A DNA stretch of 64,000 nt, from assembly GCF_016097555.1 (NCBI RefSeq), contig NC_054706.1, positions 53,271,793 through 53,335,792 of the forward strand, in the 5' to 3' direction. The notes beneath the pieces were generated by a model. The model worked only from the letters and a program-made list of their open reading frames with translations. It was not told the DNA's origin and did no database searches. The stretch is from Gigantopelta aegis. Its lineage: Eukaryota > Mollusca > Gastropoda > Neomphalida > Peltospiridae. Below are positions 54,901 to 64,000 of the stretch, piece by piece. Positions within the stretch are counted from its first letter, which is position 1; the number at the start of each line of letters is the position of its first letter. Both the position numbers and the translations under genes were made by a program.

Positions 54901-57900
54901 TAAAAAGCAAACACGGCCCTAATTGGTCATTCGCTCTTGAACGAACCAATAGAAAACGTAGCATTATCCTATATCAGGTGGTGCCATCTACTGAATCAAA
55001 CTACCACTAATTCATCAATTCCCGGATCTCCGCTATTTTATCTGACACAATTCGCCGATTTTTTCATACAAACATTAGTAATGATTGTTTAACAAAATGC
55101 CAATAAATATTATCCAGTCATACAAATTGTTAGTTACGTGCATGAAAATTCATGAAAATCAGATTCAAGAACATCCAGTCAAATTCAAGAACATTCGAGG
55201 GTACTCGAACGAAAAAATCAAATTCAGAACATTCGAGACTTTCGGCGCCCTGTGCAAACCTTGCGTACGAAATTATTTGAACACAAAAACCAGTTTGGGC
55301 TTCTTAGAAATATTAAGACAACCAGAAACACACTGAATATACAGATACTGATATTCTAAACAAGAAAATATATTTAATATGTAGTTTAATGGTAGAAATA
55401 TTTTATTAGTCGGAAACATCTTCAAATGCAGCAAACTCAGGAATGTCCCTTTAAACTGGTATTATAAAAAAAAGTGTAAAAGGAAGTAACTCACTGGAAT
55501 AACTGTAGTTAGTCTGGTTTTAATCCAAGAAGACATCTATTAAAGAGGTAACTTTATACTCTCATAGGTAACAGTATGACATAGATTTCACTGTACATGT
55601 ACTACAAGTATAATGACTAAACAGTTATCACCTTTGTCAAAACATCTTCTTTAACAGCGTTTCCCATCTCATACAGTATTTCCTGCTGTAAGTGGCGATA
55701 GTGGAAATCTCTCGGCACTCGTAACACCATTGGACTACAGAAACGGTAGCTGAAAAAAAAAAAAAAAATTATACAATGAACCAGACAACTATTTTAACAC
55801 CATATACAGCATTACTAAGTAATAAGCAAGCTTTAAAAACATTACTACGTTTTCAACAGGACGTTATAAACTCCGGGACCTGTGTAGTTTCTAGACCTTT
55901 CCCCAGGATATTGTTAAGGCGCTTACATTTTCACTGTCAGTTTAACACAAATGCAAGTGCCAGCTTTGTTGTCTATGACAATTAGCAATCAACTGTTGTT
56001 AAATGAAAGGGTGCCAAGGGCCTTACATCTAATTAGGTATGAAGGACATGTTTAACCTATTAGAAGTGTGAATACCTGTGTACTGTAAAGTTTTAAAAGT
56101 TGTTACAACCAGCAGTTGATTGTCACATATAGCCAATTAAAGTGTACAAATAATTAATTTGAGGCCCTTGCCAAAGCGCTTACTAACACACCTAAGGCAT
56201 AGTGGCCCCCTATGCCATATGCCTCTGAGGAAACCCCTGGTTTCGTTAAAGTAAATTACTCAATGTGTACCACATCATGATCTGTATGAAAGAAATTCTA
56301 CAATGGTAAAGAATTTTGTAGGGTTTATATAATATTATTTTAATACTTAGTAAGAATTCATGAACTTAAGAAACACTGTCATACTATCTATGTCTCAATC
56401 TATGACAAAACAAGCCTTTTTCTTTCAATTAGAAATATCTAGGTTACAACTCCATGATCACTATATACAAATGTGATTATTTGGTTAAATTGCTGTTTTC
56501 TAGCTGTTCGCGTTTTTGGTATCTACCATAATCATGTACCAGTACTATATATATTAAGGTGCATGGAATTTTATAGCAAATAGAGGAAGAAGATCTATTT
56601 CTGTTTACTTAATATCCAAAAGGATCAGTGATTTTTTTCGGTGAGCACAATTAAAATTTGTCTCATAACTGTCAAAAAATATGTGCATGAATTATATTTA
56701 CTATACATGTATATGAGGATAAATATGGAATTTTATAGCAAATAGAGGAAGATAAAGGTAAAGTTAAAGTTTATTTTGTTTATCGACACTATTAGAGCAC
56801 ACTGATTTATTAATCATCAGCTATTAGATGTTGAACATTTGGCAATTCTGACACGCAGTCATCAGAGGAAACTGCTACATTTCCCCTATTAGGAGCGCAT
56901 AGGAAAGCACAAACCATGGCCTTTGACCAGTTGTGGTGCACTGGTTGGAATGAAAAGAAACACAATCAGTTGAATGTATCCACCGAGGACATTCAATCCT
57001 GTGACACAAACACCTCAAGTGAGCACTCAACCAACTGAGCTAAATCCTGCCCCCAAATAGTAGAAGATGTGCTTCTGTTACTTACTAGCCCAGAGGACTG
57101 GTGACTTTCTCGGTGTGTAGAAGATGTGTTTCTGTTACTCACTAGCCCGGAGGACTGGTGACTTTCTCGGTGTGTAGAAGATGTGTTTCTGTTACTCACT
57201 AGCCCGGAGGACTGGTGACTTTTTCGGTGTGTAGAAGATGTGTTTCTGTTACTGACTAGCCCGGAGGACTGGTGACTTTCTCGGTGTGTAGAAGATGTGT
57301 TTCTGTTACTGACTAGCCCGGAGGACTGGTGACTTTCTCGGTGTGTAGAAGATGTGTTTCTGTACTCACTAGCCCGGAGGACTGGTGACTTTCTCGGTGT
57401 GTAGAAGATGTGTTTCTGTTACTCACTAGCCCGGAGGACAGGTGACTTTCTCGGTGTGTAGAAGATGTGTTTCTGTTACTCACTAGCCCAGAGGACTGGT
57501 GACTTTCTCGGTGTGTAGAAGATGTGTTTCTGTTACTCACTAGCCCAGAGGACTGGTGACTTTCTCGGTGTGTATAACATGTGTTTCTGTTTCTGACTAG
57601 CCCAGAGGACTGGTGACTTTCTCGGTGTGTATAAGATGTTTTTCTGTTTACTTACTAGCCCAGAGGACTGGTGACTTTCTCGGTGTGTAGAAGATGTGTT
57701 TCTGTTTACTTACTAGCCCGGAGGATTGGCGACTTTCTCGGTGTGTAGAAGATGTGTTTCTGTTTACTTACTAGCCCGGAGGACTGGTGACATTCTCGGT
57801 GTGTAGAAGATGTGTTTCTGTTTACTTACCGGGGTACTAGCCCAGAGGACTGATGACTTTCTCGGTGTGTACAAGATGCAGCGGTTGCAAAACTAAGTAC

Positions 57901-60900
57901 TAGTAGGCATTGGAACTGACAGAGTAGGAGTTGGGGGTTTATCGAGAGCTACAGGCACTCAGTAATGGGGGCACATGGGGGGCCTCTATGAGCCAGAGTC
58001 TGTTACCATAGAAGTGTGCAATGTAGTCCACTTGTAATGCATATAGTTGGTGAAATTGTTGGCCCAAGAATAGAAGAAGTATGACTCAGTGGTTTTCTGT
58101 TTTTAAAAAAAAGAGAGCTAATTCCTGTTTAATGTTTTTGTAAATTCCGTTTCATTTCTATTTCAGACTACAATATGTAATTAACAATTGAACTAACACA
58201 AGTTGTGACAAATTAAAGGGTCTGAAAATTGACTGGTGTTGACATGCGTCGCTATTTGTCATTAAATCAAAGTAAGCCTACGCAAAGGCTACAATTATAA
58301 TAACTACATAAAGCATGATTGTCCAACAATTAAGTGCACTGCTTTATTCAACGGGGCTTAGGGTTCACACAACGTAAACATTTATTTTATCATCTCTTTG
58401 ACAGTCTAATGTCGTATGCAAATTGAAGTATGCGCATGACACAGCAGAAATAAAGTAACATTGCAACGTTCAGCGGAAAATAGTAATTCCGTTTACAAAT
58501 GTAAATTCCGTTTCACAATGGGAATTCCAGGAATTCTGTCCATTTTCCGTGATCGCGGAAAATCACTGGGTCTAGTGTGCTCATAAATCAAAACAAAATA
58601 TATTTTAAAAACAAAGGCAATGAGCAGTAATGGATGCTGTATTCGTGGGAAACTCAAAGTTTTCCTGAAGAAATTAACCCATAGAAGCCGAGCTATACAT
58701 TCATACAAGAACCGTGGGGAAAATAGACGTCGGAAATGAGAATAGTAAACGTCGCATGCGAGGCCTTGTTTTGCAACCAATGAGATGTGTTTCTGTTTAC
58801 TTACTAGCCCGGAGGACTGGTGACTTTCTCGGTGTGCACCACGATCAGCTGGATGAACGGTGTCTCGTAGCGGTCAGAAGATGTGGATGGATTACTGTGC
58901 TCAAACAGTTCTATGGCATACAGGAAGGGTTCGTTGTCATGGATGTCAGAAAGAGGCTGCTCGTCTCTGTATGTCGTGCGAAACCCGTCATCGTAAATCT
59001 GACATAGCACCAACTAGAAATAAAAAAATGTGATTTAAAAAAAAAATTACCACCTAGAAATAATTAAATTTCCGTTATATTCAGTACAATTTAACATCAT
59101 CGCATTGTCGCAATGCGAGTTTGTTCATTTCTTGATGAATGTAAAAATAACGTCAGGGAATATCATATCTGATGCTGTCTCTTTATATATCGTTTAGTAG
59201 TTTGCCTTACTGAGAGTTATTGTTTAAGAACCAAAAAAGAATTCAAAATAAAATATAAACTTTTAGTGTTATTATAAATAAAACATAAACTTTTAGTGAT
59301 ATTATTAGTAAGTTTGAAATTTAATTATAAATATTGTCTGTTGTTTCTTTTATGTTTATCTGGGTATGAAAAATAAAAATTCTGTAAACTTCTGTGAGAA
59401 TGGTTTCGCCAATTCACAGAGTTTGTGGATGATTTTGTACAATTTGATAATTTTAATTAAAAAAAAATAACATGCTAGTTTTTAAGGTTTTAATACCTTT
59501 ATCTGTGATATTATAAGTTGTAGAAGCATCATGAGGGGTTTATGGATTTTTATACCCTCTTCGGCTCGGAGTACAAGAGCATACAAAGGGCATACAGTGG
59601 TTGGCAAATCGTTTGACAGCCATGTTTATTTACGTTGTAACAGACAAATTTTTGCATGGTGCATTAATACAATAACAACAGTCCGATGTTACAGGTGGGG
59701 TATTAGATTTGACTCTGCCCATGCGGGGTATAAGGTTTGTTTTCCAAGGCTAAATAACCAATGAAATTTGAGTACCGGTATTTCACCTGAAGGTGAGATA
59801 ATAGTATTTTTTACACTCTGGTATATAGATCTATACACAACTGTTTTATTCTTAACTACTGAATTTTTGTGTTGATATTCTTTTATCATCTATTTTTCAT
59901 ATGCTTACCTTTATCTAACAGATAAAATATTTTTCATGCTGAGAAGTTGTTAAACATACATTCATGCATTCTATATATTTTAACTGATTTTACACACAGT
60001 TATTAATTTAAAGATTTCATAACGTGTATATTGTATATCTAGGACTCATATATCACTCATCGACATTTTATTAAATATAATAGGCAACTTAATTGTCTAA
60101 TTCAGTGATAGAAATAAACATACTTTTTTTTACTAGTCCAACGGACAAATACATCTAGAAATCTACTTGTCTGCCAATATTTTCATTTGTCCAAATAACT
60201 GGTTTGTTTGTTTTTAGTACAAAGATGATGTTTTTGATTACTTAGAATGAAACTGCATGGAAAATGTTTACTTGTCCACAGAACAAACACCAATATACAT
60301 TTCGGTTGTCCGAATAGATTTTCACTTGTCAGGACAAACAGACGAGTGCTTATTTAGAACCCTGCAATTTCATTGAAATCAGATCTTGAAATCTAAAACA
60401 CTTTGTTTTCAACACATGTAACTGACAGATCTTGGTTGACCTTTCAACTGTGAATGCATAAACAGTCAATAAAATATTGATATAACAGACTGTAAACAAG
60501 ATGTCCCCAATGCCTACGATTTAAAAAACCCCAGAATTCCATGAAATTAAATGTTTTACCTTCCATTCAGTTAATTAAAAAATTATAACATAAGGACAAT
60601 TAATTTTTAAAATTAATTTAAATTAATAAAGTAAATATTTTTTAATCAACCATTGAGATTAACATGAATTCACAGATGTAACTATAAAGCAAATTTCACG
60701 GATCTATGACTTATAGTTAGTGAAACACAGCTAAACACAAAATCTTAATATTGAGTTATAAAATGCAAAAGCTGACTGTTGCTGTCATCACCAGTGGAAA
60801 AGTTACATCTCTATCTCACCTTTCATTTTTTTTCCAGGTGACACAAAAAACCATTTAGTGGCACAACAAAACTCAAAATCATTACCCACACCCAACCACT

Positions 60901-63199
60901 ATCATCATCATCATCATCATCATCATCTTCTTACACATATGACATAGAAAAATTCAATTATGATACACGCTATGGTCATATACACACATGTATATAACAT
61001 AATAAACATTTTCATTCATGTTATAACTAATGTTAATAATGTGTACACTAATAAATGTCAAACACAAAGACATAGATAACACATAAAGATATCTCCAAGG
61101 CTAATCTTGTTATTAGCGTGGATCATAACTATCGCTGGTTGTGAACTTAGTTAAACAACTGACACTTTTCATGCCCCAAGCAGACCATTAAACTGTCAGA
61201 AAGTGACAGCCGTCAAACAGAAACATTTATGTGGTGAATAAAGATGACAAACGACGGCTTCTATTGATGTCACAACAAAAATAACACAAAATCAGAGCCA
61301 GCTAAAATCAGGTTTCACATGTATGTCCAGCATATTTACATGATAGTAAAAACTATGTAAATGTTTGCAACACCATACTCTCCCTTCCCCATGCCACAGA
61401 TGCCTGAGCAGTTTCCTCATTTGTCTCAACTGGATAGACATTTGACAAATAACTCAATATTTATTCATAAGCCCAAAACTGATGGATGAAGGAATATTTT
61501 TTCTGTGAGGATGAGAGGTAAACATTGTCGTATTATTAGATTGAACTCCTCTGGTAGGCAATAAGTAACCCCAAAATTGTATTCAAAGATTAGGGTTATT
61601 GTGTTATATAGCAACCTCACACATGTGCTAGCAATAACAACTAAAAATTGGGTGGTGTGTTTTTATTGGAGTTCAGTATATTTTTAGGTATGAATATAAA
61701 CATTATCCATAGTAACACTGCTGAAACAACATGTTCAATGATCTTAAATATAGAGACTTTATAGTGTTGGTTTTTAATCCAATTTAAATACAAAGGTTTT
61801 AGTCAGTCTGTATACTATTTAACAAGTGGCTAACATTAAAAAAAACCCACCCAAAAAACAAAAACAACCAACAACTTCACAACAAATTACTGTACTTTAC
61901 TGGACACTCAAATTAGTCACAAATACCCAGTCAACTGCATACCCAGTCTGTCACAACATACATGTGTAGACACATGTATTTCGTTCAACATAAGAATGAT
62001 TAGAGTACTGCTGAAGCAATACATATCCCCTACTGGGCCCAACAAATGTTTGTATCACCTACAGTCCTTCCCACAGGGAACGCCTTTTTTTCATACAGTG
62101 TTTCTGCCAGAAAGAAACCACAGTCAACAGGGGGTATTGGGGGGGGGGGGGGGGCCTCCCCCAGAAAGAAAAAAAGGTTAAAATTAAGGTTATGGTTAAG
62201 AAAATTGTACAGTAATGATAAGAGTAATTAATTTTATCAAAAGGTTAACTTTACAAAAAAAAATCCATAAAACAATTTGGGTATGGTGCCATACCTGTTT
62301 GACAGAAACCCTTTTATACTATAGAATTTACTACAAGTTATTTATTTCTGATTTCCGATTGTTTTCTACACTGAATACAAAAATAGTTAAAAAAAAAGTT
62401 ATTTCCAAAACACTTTTTTCTTATATCAAACAAAACTGAAATTATTTACAAAAAACATTTTTGTAGGTGGATTGGATGGACTACATGTATATTAAGTTCA
62501 AGGGCCATACATTGTAAAAATGGGTAAATTGTCATTAAAGTCAAACTTTATCTGTAACAGTACATGATAAAGCTATATACACAAAATTTCAACTCAATAT
62601 CTTGAAAAACAATCCGAAAAACTATATATGGACCAATGGACAGACAGACAGACAGATGGACGGAGACAAAACCTGCATTTCCCTCTGGTTGGACCGTTAG
62701 GGACCTAATAACATAAATTCTACAAAACAATATACCACAATTCATTCTAATAGTAATCCCTGTACATACATGTAAATATAATTTAACCACTAATCTCTGA
62801 CTACAGTATTACATTTTATTTACTAAAACACCTATCATTAGCAATTCAAACGAACTACCTTTTTTTTTTTTTCATTACCTTCGAGAATGGAATGTGCATA
62901 GCTTCCGACACCTGCGTTCTGAGATCTTTCACCATGTCGTAGGTGTTCATCTTGAGCCCAATCTTTAACTGTCCCTCCCTCCTTAAAGGGACCACCGTGA
63001 TGAAAACTGGGCGTGGACATTTTTGTGGCAGAGGCAGCGACACGCACACGTATGTGTCGAACGTATTGCTGTGCTTGTTGCAGTCGGGACAGATCAGGGA
63101 TGACCGGTGCAGGGCTTGAAACAACTGGGAGATGAAGCTGCTGTTATCCGCAGTCAGCGCCTCTTCCGCCAGCTCTTCATCAGACTTCACTGTAGGACT
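42901..63199 (-). CDS. USP31/43: USP31/USP43-type ubiquitin-specific protease, 5' part outside window
   Basis: USPs are cysteine proteases that remove ubiquitin. Ten exons join in phase: 62879-63199, 58805-59013, 55632-55749, 53870-53976, 51981-52058, 51172-51298, 50426-50548, 49068-49245, 46076-47296 and 42901-43376. They sum to 2958 bases, 985 residues plus TAG. Visible USP parts, numbered from the first residue here: zinc-ribbon pairs CPDC (37-40) and CSHC (329-332); [13 protein letters not shown]; the His box GNMNGGHYT with His418; and FDDTLV with the acid residue at 435; the fold ends at YLLFYQRRG. The catalytic Cys box must lie beyond 64000. The Ser-rich C-terminal tail of about 500 residues is typical of USP31/USP43. 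Choosing between the two vertebrate paralogues is not possible and may be meaningless in an invertebrate. One intron uses a GC donor. Confidence 0.93.
43690..44240 (-). repeat. Cluster of degenerate SINE remnants
   Basis: Fragments such as AGCAAGAGATCTTTTGTATG, CACAGACAGGATAGTACATA, CCTTTGATATACC and a tRNA-like end near 44000-44040 (GCACTCCACCGACTAAGTTAG) belong to the local SINE families. A G19 run is embedded at about 43959-43977. Confidence 0.6.
44880..45060 (-). repeat. Degenerate SINE remnant
   Basis: GTTTAACAACACCCAAGCAT, AGAGAGGAAAACCAGCTGTC and CAAATAGCAGCAATG follow the SINE body order with heavy divergence. Confidence 0.5.
45131..45459 (-). mobile_element. tRNA-derived SINE, head type B, tail type 1
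   Basis: On the minus strand the head reads GACGTAGCCCAGTGGTAAAG. The tail at the left shows TTTATTTAATGACGCACTCA. A perfect 12-base duplication, GATTTTACAGGG, lies at 45119-45130 and 45460-45471. It is intronic in the USP gene. Confidence 0.92.
45645..45865 (-). repeat. Degenerate SINE remnant
   Basis: GACGACCCCTCAACACATTG, CTTCAGCCACATGTTACTTA and AATTAGCAGTAAAGGAATTT follow the SINE order. No head or duplication is clear. Confidence 0.5.
46076..47296 (-). CDS. USP31/43: USP31/43 exon: end of catalytic domain and Ser-rich tail
   Basis: The exon opens in the catalytic domain ([20 protein letters not shown], then [12 protein letters not shown]). About 365 residues of disordered Ser/Arg/Lys-rich tail follow, including [13 protein letters not shown] and [15 protein letters not shown]. 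Acceptor TTTTTTTAG at 47297 and donor GTGAGT at 46070-46075. The opposite-strand frames are shadows. Confidence 0.93.
47622..48927. mobile_element. hAT-like non-autonomous element, CAGTGTTTCCCC ends
   Basis: The left end CAGTGTTTCCCCCAGG and the right end in reverse, CAGTGTTTCCCCTAGG, are inverted repeats 1.3 kb apart; CAGTGTTTCCCC is a usual hAT terminus. No transposase is seen. A TTCTAGAATTTACAAAA block at about 48113 resembles another at 53308, so a second repeat is probably nested. The 8-bp target duplication is not convincing. Confidence 0.6.
49068..49245 (-). CDS. USP31/43: USP31/43 exon: catalytic His box
   Basis: It encodes [20 protein letters not shown] and [20 protein letters not shown]. 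The last residues carry the USP catalytic His. Acceptor TTGCAG and donor GTTTGT; it ends in phase 1. Confidence 0.95.
49845..50158 (-). mobile_element. tRNA-derived SINE, head type B, tail type 2
   Basis: The minus-strand head reads GACGTAGCCCAGTGGTAAAG. The left part shows TTAATCATCGGCTAATGGAT, the type 2 tail in antisense. Flanking duplication is not clear. Confidence 0.85.
50426..50548 (-). CDS. USP31/43: USP31/43 exon: second zinc pair and LHLKRF
   Basis: It encodes [20 protein letters not shown] and [21 protein letters not shown] completes the USP zinc ribbon, and LHLKRF is the invariant USP strand. Forty-one codons, phase 0 at both ends. Confidence 0.95.
51172..51298 (-). CDS. USP31/43: USP31/43 exon with GC donor
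   Basis: It encodes [20 protein letters not shown] and on to [14 protein letters not shown]. The only donor restoring KEELSGEDAW is GAG followed by GCAAGT, a GC-AG site with otherwise perfect consensus. Its acceptor TTAG lies 22 bp from a SINE. Confidence 0.9.
51321..51621 (-). mobile_element. tRNA-derived SINE, head type C, tail type 2
   Basis: The minus-strand head reads GGGATCTAGCTCAGTTGGTA with a box-B-like GGATCGAAACC. The tail is type 2. A perfect 13-base duplication, ATATACACTGTTA, lies at 51308-51320 and 51622-51634. The insertion separates the USP exon 51172-51298 from the rest of its intron by 22 bp. Confidence 0.92.
51921..51969. repeat. (AT)n microsatellite
   Basis: An alternating AT run of about 48 bases ends a dozen bases short of the 51981 donor side of the next USP exon. 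Confidence 0.95.
51981..52058 (-). CDS. USP31/43: USP31/43 exon, 78 bases
   Basis: It encodes [20 protein letters not shown] then PHIKD, like AHVKLVVEWDKETRD in human USP31. Acceptor TTTCAG and donor GTAAGC. Confidence 0.9.
52305..52689. repeat. 77-bp tandem repeat, 5 copies
   Basis: The unit begins GGTTCTCAACCAGAGTGGCT and ends CATCATTTAAATAAAAA. Copies start at 52305, 52382, 52459, 52536 and 52613 with almost no differences, so the array is recent. It is in a USP intron. Confidence 0.97.
53870..53976 (-). CDS. USP31/43: USP31/43 exon, 107 bases
   Basis: It encodes [20 protein letters not shown] and [15 protein letters not shown]. Acceptor TTTCAG and donor GTGAAT. The phases join both neighbours. 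Confidence 0.9.
54466..55263 (-). mobile_element. hAT-like element with BED-type zinc finger piece
   Basis: The left end CAGGGTTCATACAG resembles the right end in reverse, CAAGGTTTGCACAG. The flanks TGTACGAA (54458-54465) and CGTACGAA (55264-55271) fit an 8-bp target duplication with one change. At 798 bp it is too short for a full transposase. Confidence 0.75.
54507..54794 (-). pseudogene. BED-like zinc finger fragment of a hAT-type transposase
   Basis: The frame reads [20 protein letters not shown], then a basic helix region with [14 protein letters not shown]-x2-C followed by H-x5-H is the BED/hAT N-terminal DNA-binding finger. The catalytic domain is absent. It lies inside the 54466-55263 element and is not a host gene. 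Confidence 0.65.
55632..55749 (-). CDS. USP31/43: USP31/43 exon, 118 bases
   Basis: It encodes [20 protein letters not shown] and [19 protein letters not shown]. Its first base completes the Tyr codon begun by TA at the end of exon 58805-59013. Donor GTGATA and acceptor TTTCAG. Confidence 0.9.
56752..57054 (-). mobile_element. tRNA-derived SINE, head type C, tail type 2
   Basis: The minus-strand head reads GGATTTAGCTCAGTTGGTTG. The tail is GGCTATTAGATGTTGAACAT-like in antisense. Flanks CAAATAGAGGAAGA and CAAATAGTAGAAGA look like an imperfect duplication. It directly abuts the minisatellite at 57061. Confidence 0.8.
57061..57880 (-). repeat. 57-bp minisatellite copied from a USP exon-intron junction, 14 units
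   Basis: On the minus strand each unit has CACACCGAGAAAGTCACCAG, TCCTCCGGGCTA and then a donor-like GTGAGT, GTAAGT or GTCAGT, followed by AACAGAAACACATCTTCT. The same 54 bases occur once at 58783-58836, covering the last 32 coding bases of exon 58805-59013, its 5' splice site and 22 intron bases. The array lies in the next intron, 0.9 kb downstream in transcription order. Confidence 0.95.
58805..59013 (-). CDS. USP31/43: USP31/43 exon, source of the intronic minisatellite
   Basis: It encodes [20 protein letters not shown], then [18 protein letters not shown]. It ends GGCTA before the perfect donor GTAAGT, with acceptor CTAG at 59014. The frame is open through the exon and stops just past the donor. 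Confidence 0.92.
60109..60366. repeat. Degenerate CAGGGTTCTAAATAAG-type repeat
   Basis: In reverse it begins CAGGGTTCTAAATAAGCACT and shows several blocks of the form ACTTGTCC/GGACAAA. The CAGGG end suggests a hAT-like fragment. It resembles, loosely, the repeats at 48113 and 53301. Confidence 0.4.
60903..60929. repeat. (ATC)n microsatellite
   Basis: About eight ATC units lie in USP intronic DNA. Confidence 0.95.
61998..62712. repeat. Dispersed GTTCAAGGGCCATA repeat, second copy
   Basis: It shares block order with 13105-13393 but is extended by about 400 bases between the first (CATATCCCCTACTGGGC) and second (TTCAAGGGCCATACATTGTA) blocks. A G16 run sits at about 62139-62154. Confidence 0.6.
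62879..63199 (-). CDS. USP31/43: USP31/43 first exon visible in window
   Basis: It encodes [20 protein letters not shown], then [20 protein letters not shown] and [24 protein letters not shown] is the first zinc-ribbon pair, and [16 protein letters not shown] is a USP31/USP43 signature. Acceptor TTTCAG at 63200-63205 and donor GTAATG. No further exon is seen between 63200 and 64000, so the start lies outside. Confidence 0.94.
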
Positions 63200-63739
63200 C
63201 TGAAATATAAAGGAAAGGAAAGTTCAAATTTTGAAAGTTTATAGAAAGTAAAAAAACAGAAGAGAGAGAACAAAAGCAAATGCACTTTTAATAAACCCAC
63301 ATGTTTTCACTAACAACATAAGTATACACAATGTACCATCAACCTGTATATTATGCAACTTGCAAGTCTTGTTGCAATTTTTATTTATAAGACTAAATAT
63401 ACAGTAGATATTAAATATATCAACAAGGTGCAAAACTACATTTTTCAACTTTTCTGGGAATTCTGCAGTGGCATTCCACTACAAGGTGTCACTTTCACTA
63501 AAACTACACTTGAACGTGACCTAAATTGTATACATCTACAAAATCAAGAGGACATTGAATAAAGGCATATCATCAGAAGCAAACATATTCTAAATGATTA
63601 ATTATTGGAAATACATGAACACAATTTTAGCATTAAACAAACAAGCCCCATATATTTTTGTATAACTCCATAACTCAGTCAAAATTGGATATATTCCATG
63701 TTTGACAGTTATGGCTATTAAATAAAGTCCCATTGAAGT

Positions 63740-63930
63740 CAGGGCTAGCACTAGCCAAATTCGCAAACTGCAAATTTTAAAACCAACTGGCAAATTTCAT
63801 TTTAATTTGTGGCAATAATTTCATGTAATAATTGATATTATTTTGCTAGAAAATAACTGGGCTTCTGTATTTTTTTTTAAGTTTAAGAGATAATTTGGCG
63901 AAATGTTCTTTCCACCCAGAGCTGGCCCTG
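63740..63930. mobile_element. hAT-like MITE, CAGGGCTAGC ends, copy 2
   Basis: CAGGGCTAGCACT on the left and, in reverse, CAGGGCCAGCTCT on the right are terminal inverted repeats of a 191-bp element. It shares its interior with 41559-41739. A clear target duplication is not seen. Confidence 0.7.
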
Positions 63931-64000
63931 AAAGTCAAACTTGATCTAGCCATAATTCTGTCAATAACCATGAAATTCAAAATTGATCTGTAACTCTAAA

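Larger units (their letters stand above)
54280..55454 (+). mobile_element. TTAAAGGGAC family-1 MITE, split by hAT-like element
   Basis: TTAA bounds ends AGGACATTCCTGAGTTTGCT and GCAAACTCAGGAATGTCCCT. The copy is interrupted at its central GTACG palindrome by the element at 54466-55263. Confidence 0.85.

Noticed and set aside
56993..57540. Frames with [16 protein letters not shown] repeats
   Set aside because: They are out-of-frame readings of the exon-derived minisatellite; the true USP frame in each unit meets TAG at the donor.

Overview
This window is nuclear DNA of an animal, most likely a mollusc and probably a gastropod. It has GT-AG introns, AT-rich non-coding DNA, many tRNA-derived SINEs, small inverted-repeat transposons and microsatellites. 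Most open frames in it are chance or repeat-derived. Three genes can be rebuilt exon by exon because splice phases and protein homology agree. The mollusc placement is an inference from the repeat style and the protein divergence.

Layout. (1) Positions 1-22481, minus strand: HGS (Hrs), the ESCRT-0 subunit. Sixteen coding exons are visible, from the ATG at 22481 to beyond the left edge, with VHS, FYVE, UIM, PSAP, coiled-coil and Pro/Gln/Gly-rich segments in the usual order. Its largest intron (7101-15505) is 8.4 kb. (2) Positions 22482-24512: the 2-kb divergent interval between the HGS and ARL16 start codons, holding one SINE and one TTAA-flanked foldback element. (3) Positions 24513-29524, plus strand: a complete five-exon ARL16 GTPase of 179 residues, with a poly(A) signal at 30268. 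(4) Positions 30504-31995: a decayed Tc1/mariner transposon with TIRs and TA target sites. (5) Positions 32.0-42.9 kb: gene-poor DNA, perhaps partly 3'UTR of the next gene. (6) Positions 42901-63199, minus strand: ten exons of a USP31/USP43-type deubiquitinase. Its N-terminus, with the catalytic Cys box, lies beyond the right edge.

How the genes relate. HGS sorts ubiquitinated cargo on endosomes and the USP family removes ubiquitin, but no operon-like link exists here. HGS and ARL16 are head-to-head, an arrangement I recall for human chromosome 17q25.3, so the pair looks like old bilaterian microsynteny with a possible shared promoter. ARL16 and the USP gene are convergent.

I did not find a wholly new system. 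The best unusual signals are: a 14-copy intronic minisatellite in the USP gene whose unit is a copied exon end plus 5' splice site; a GC-AG intron beside a SINE inserted 22 bp from a splice acceptor; modular SINEs mixing three heads and two tails; several nested transposons with readable target-site duplications; and two related TTAA foldback families.
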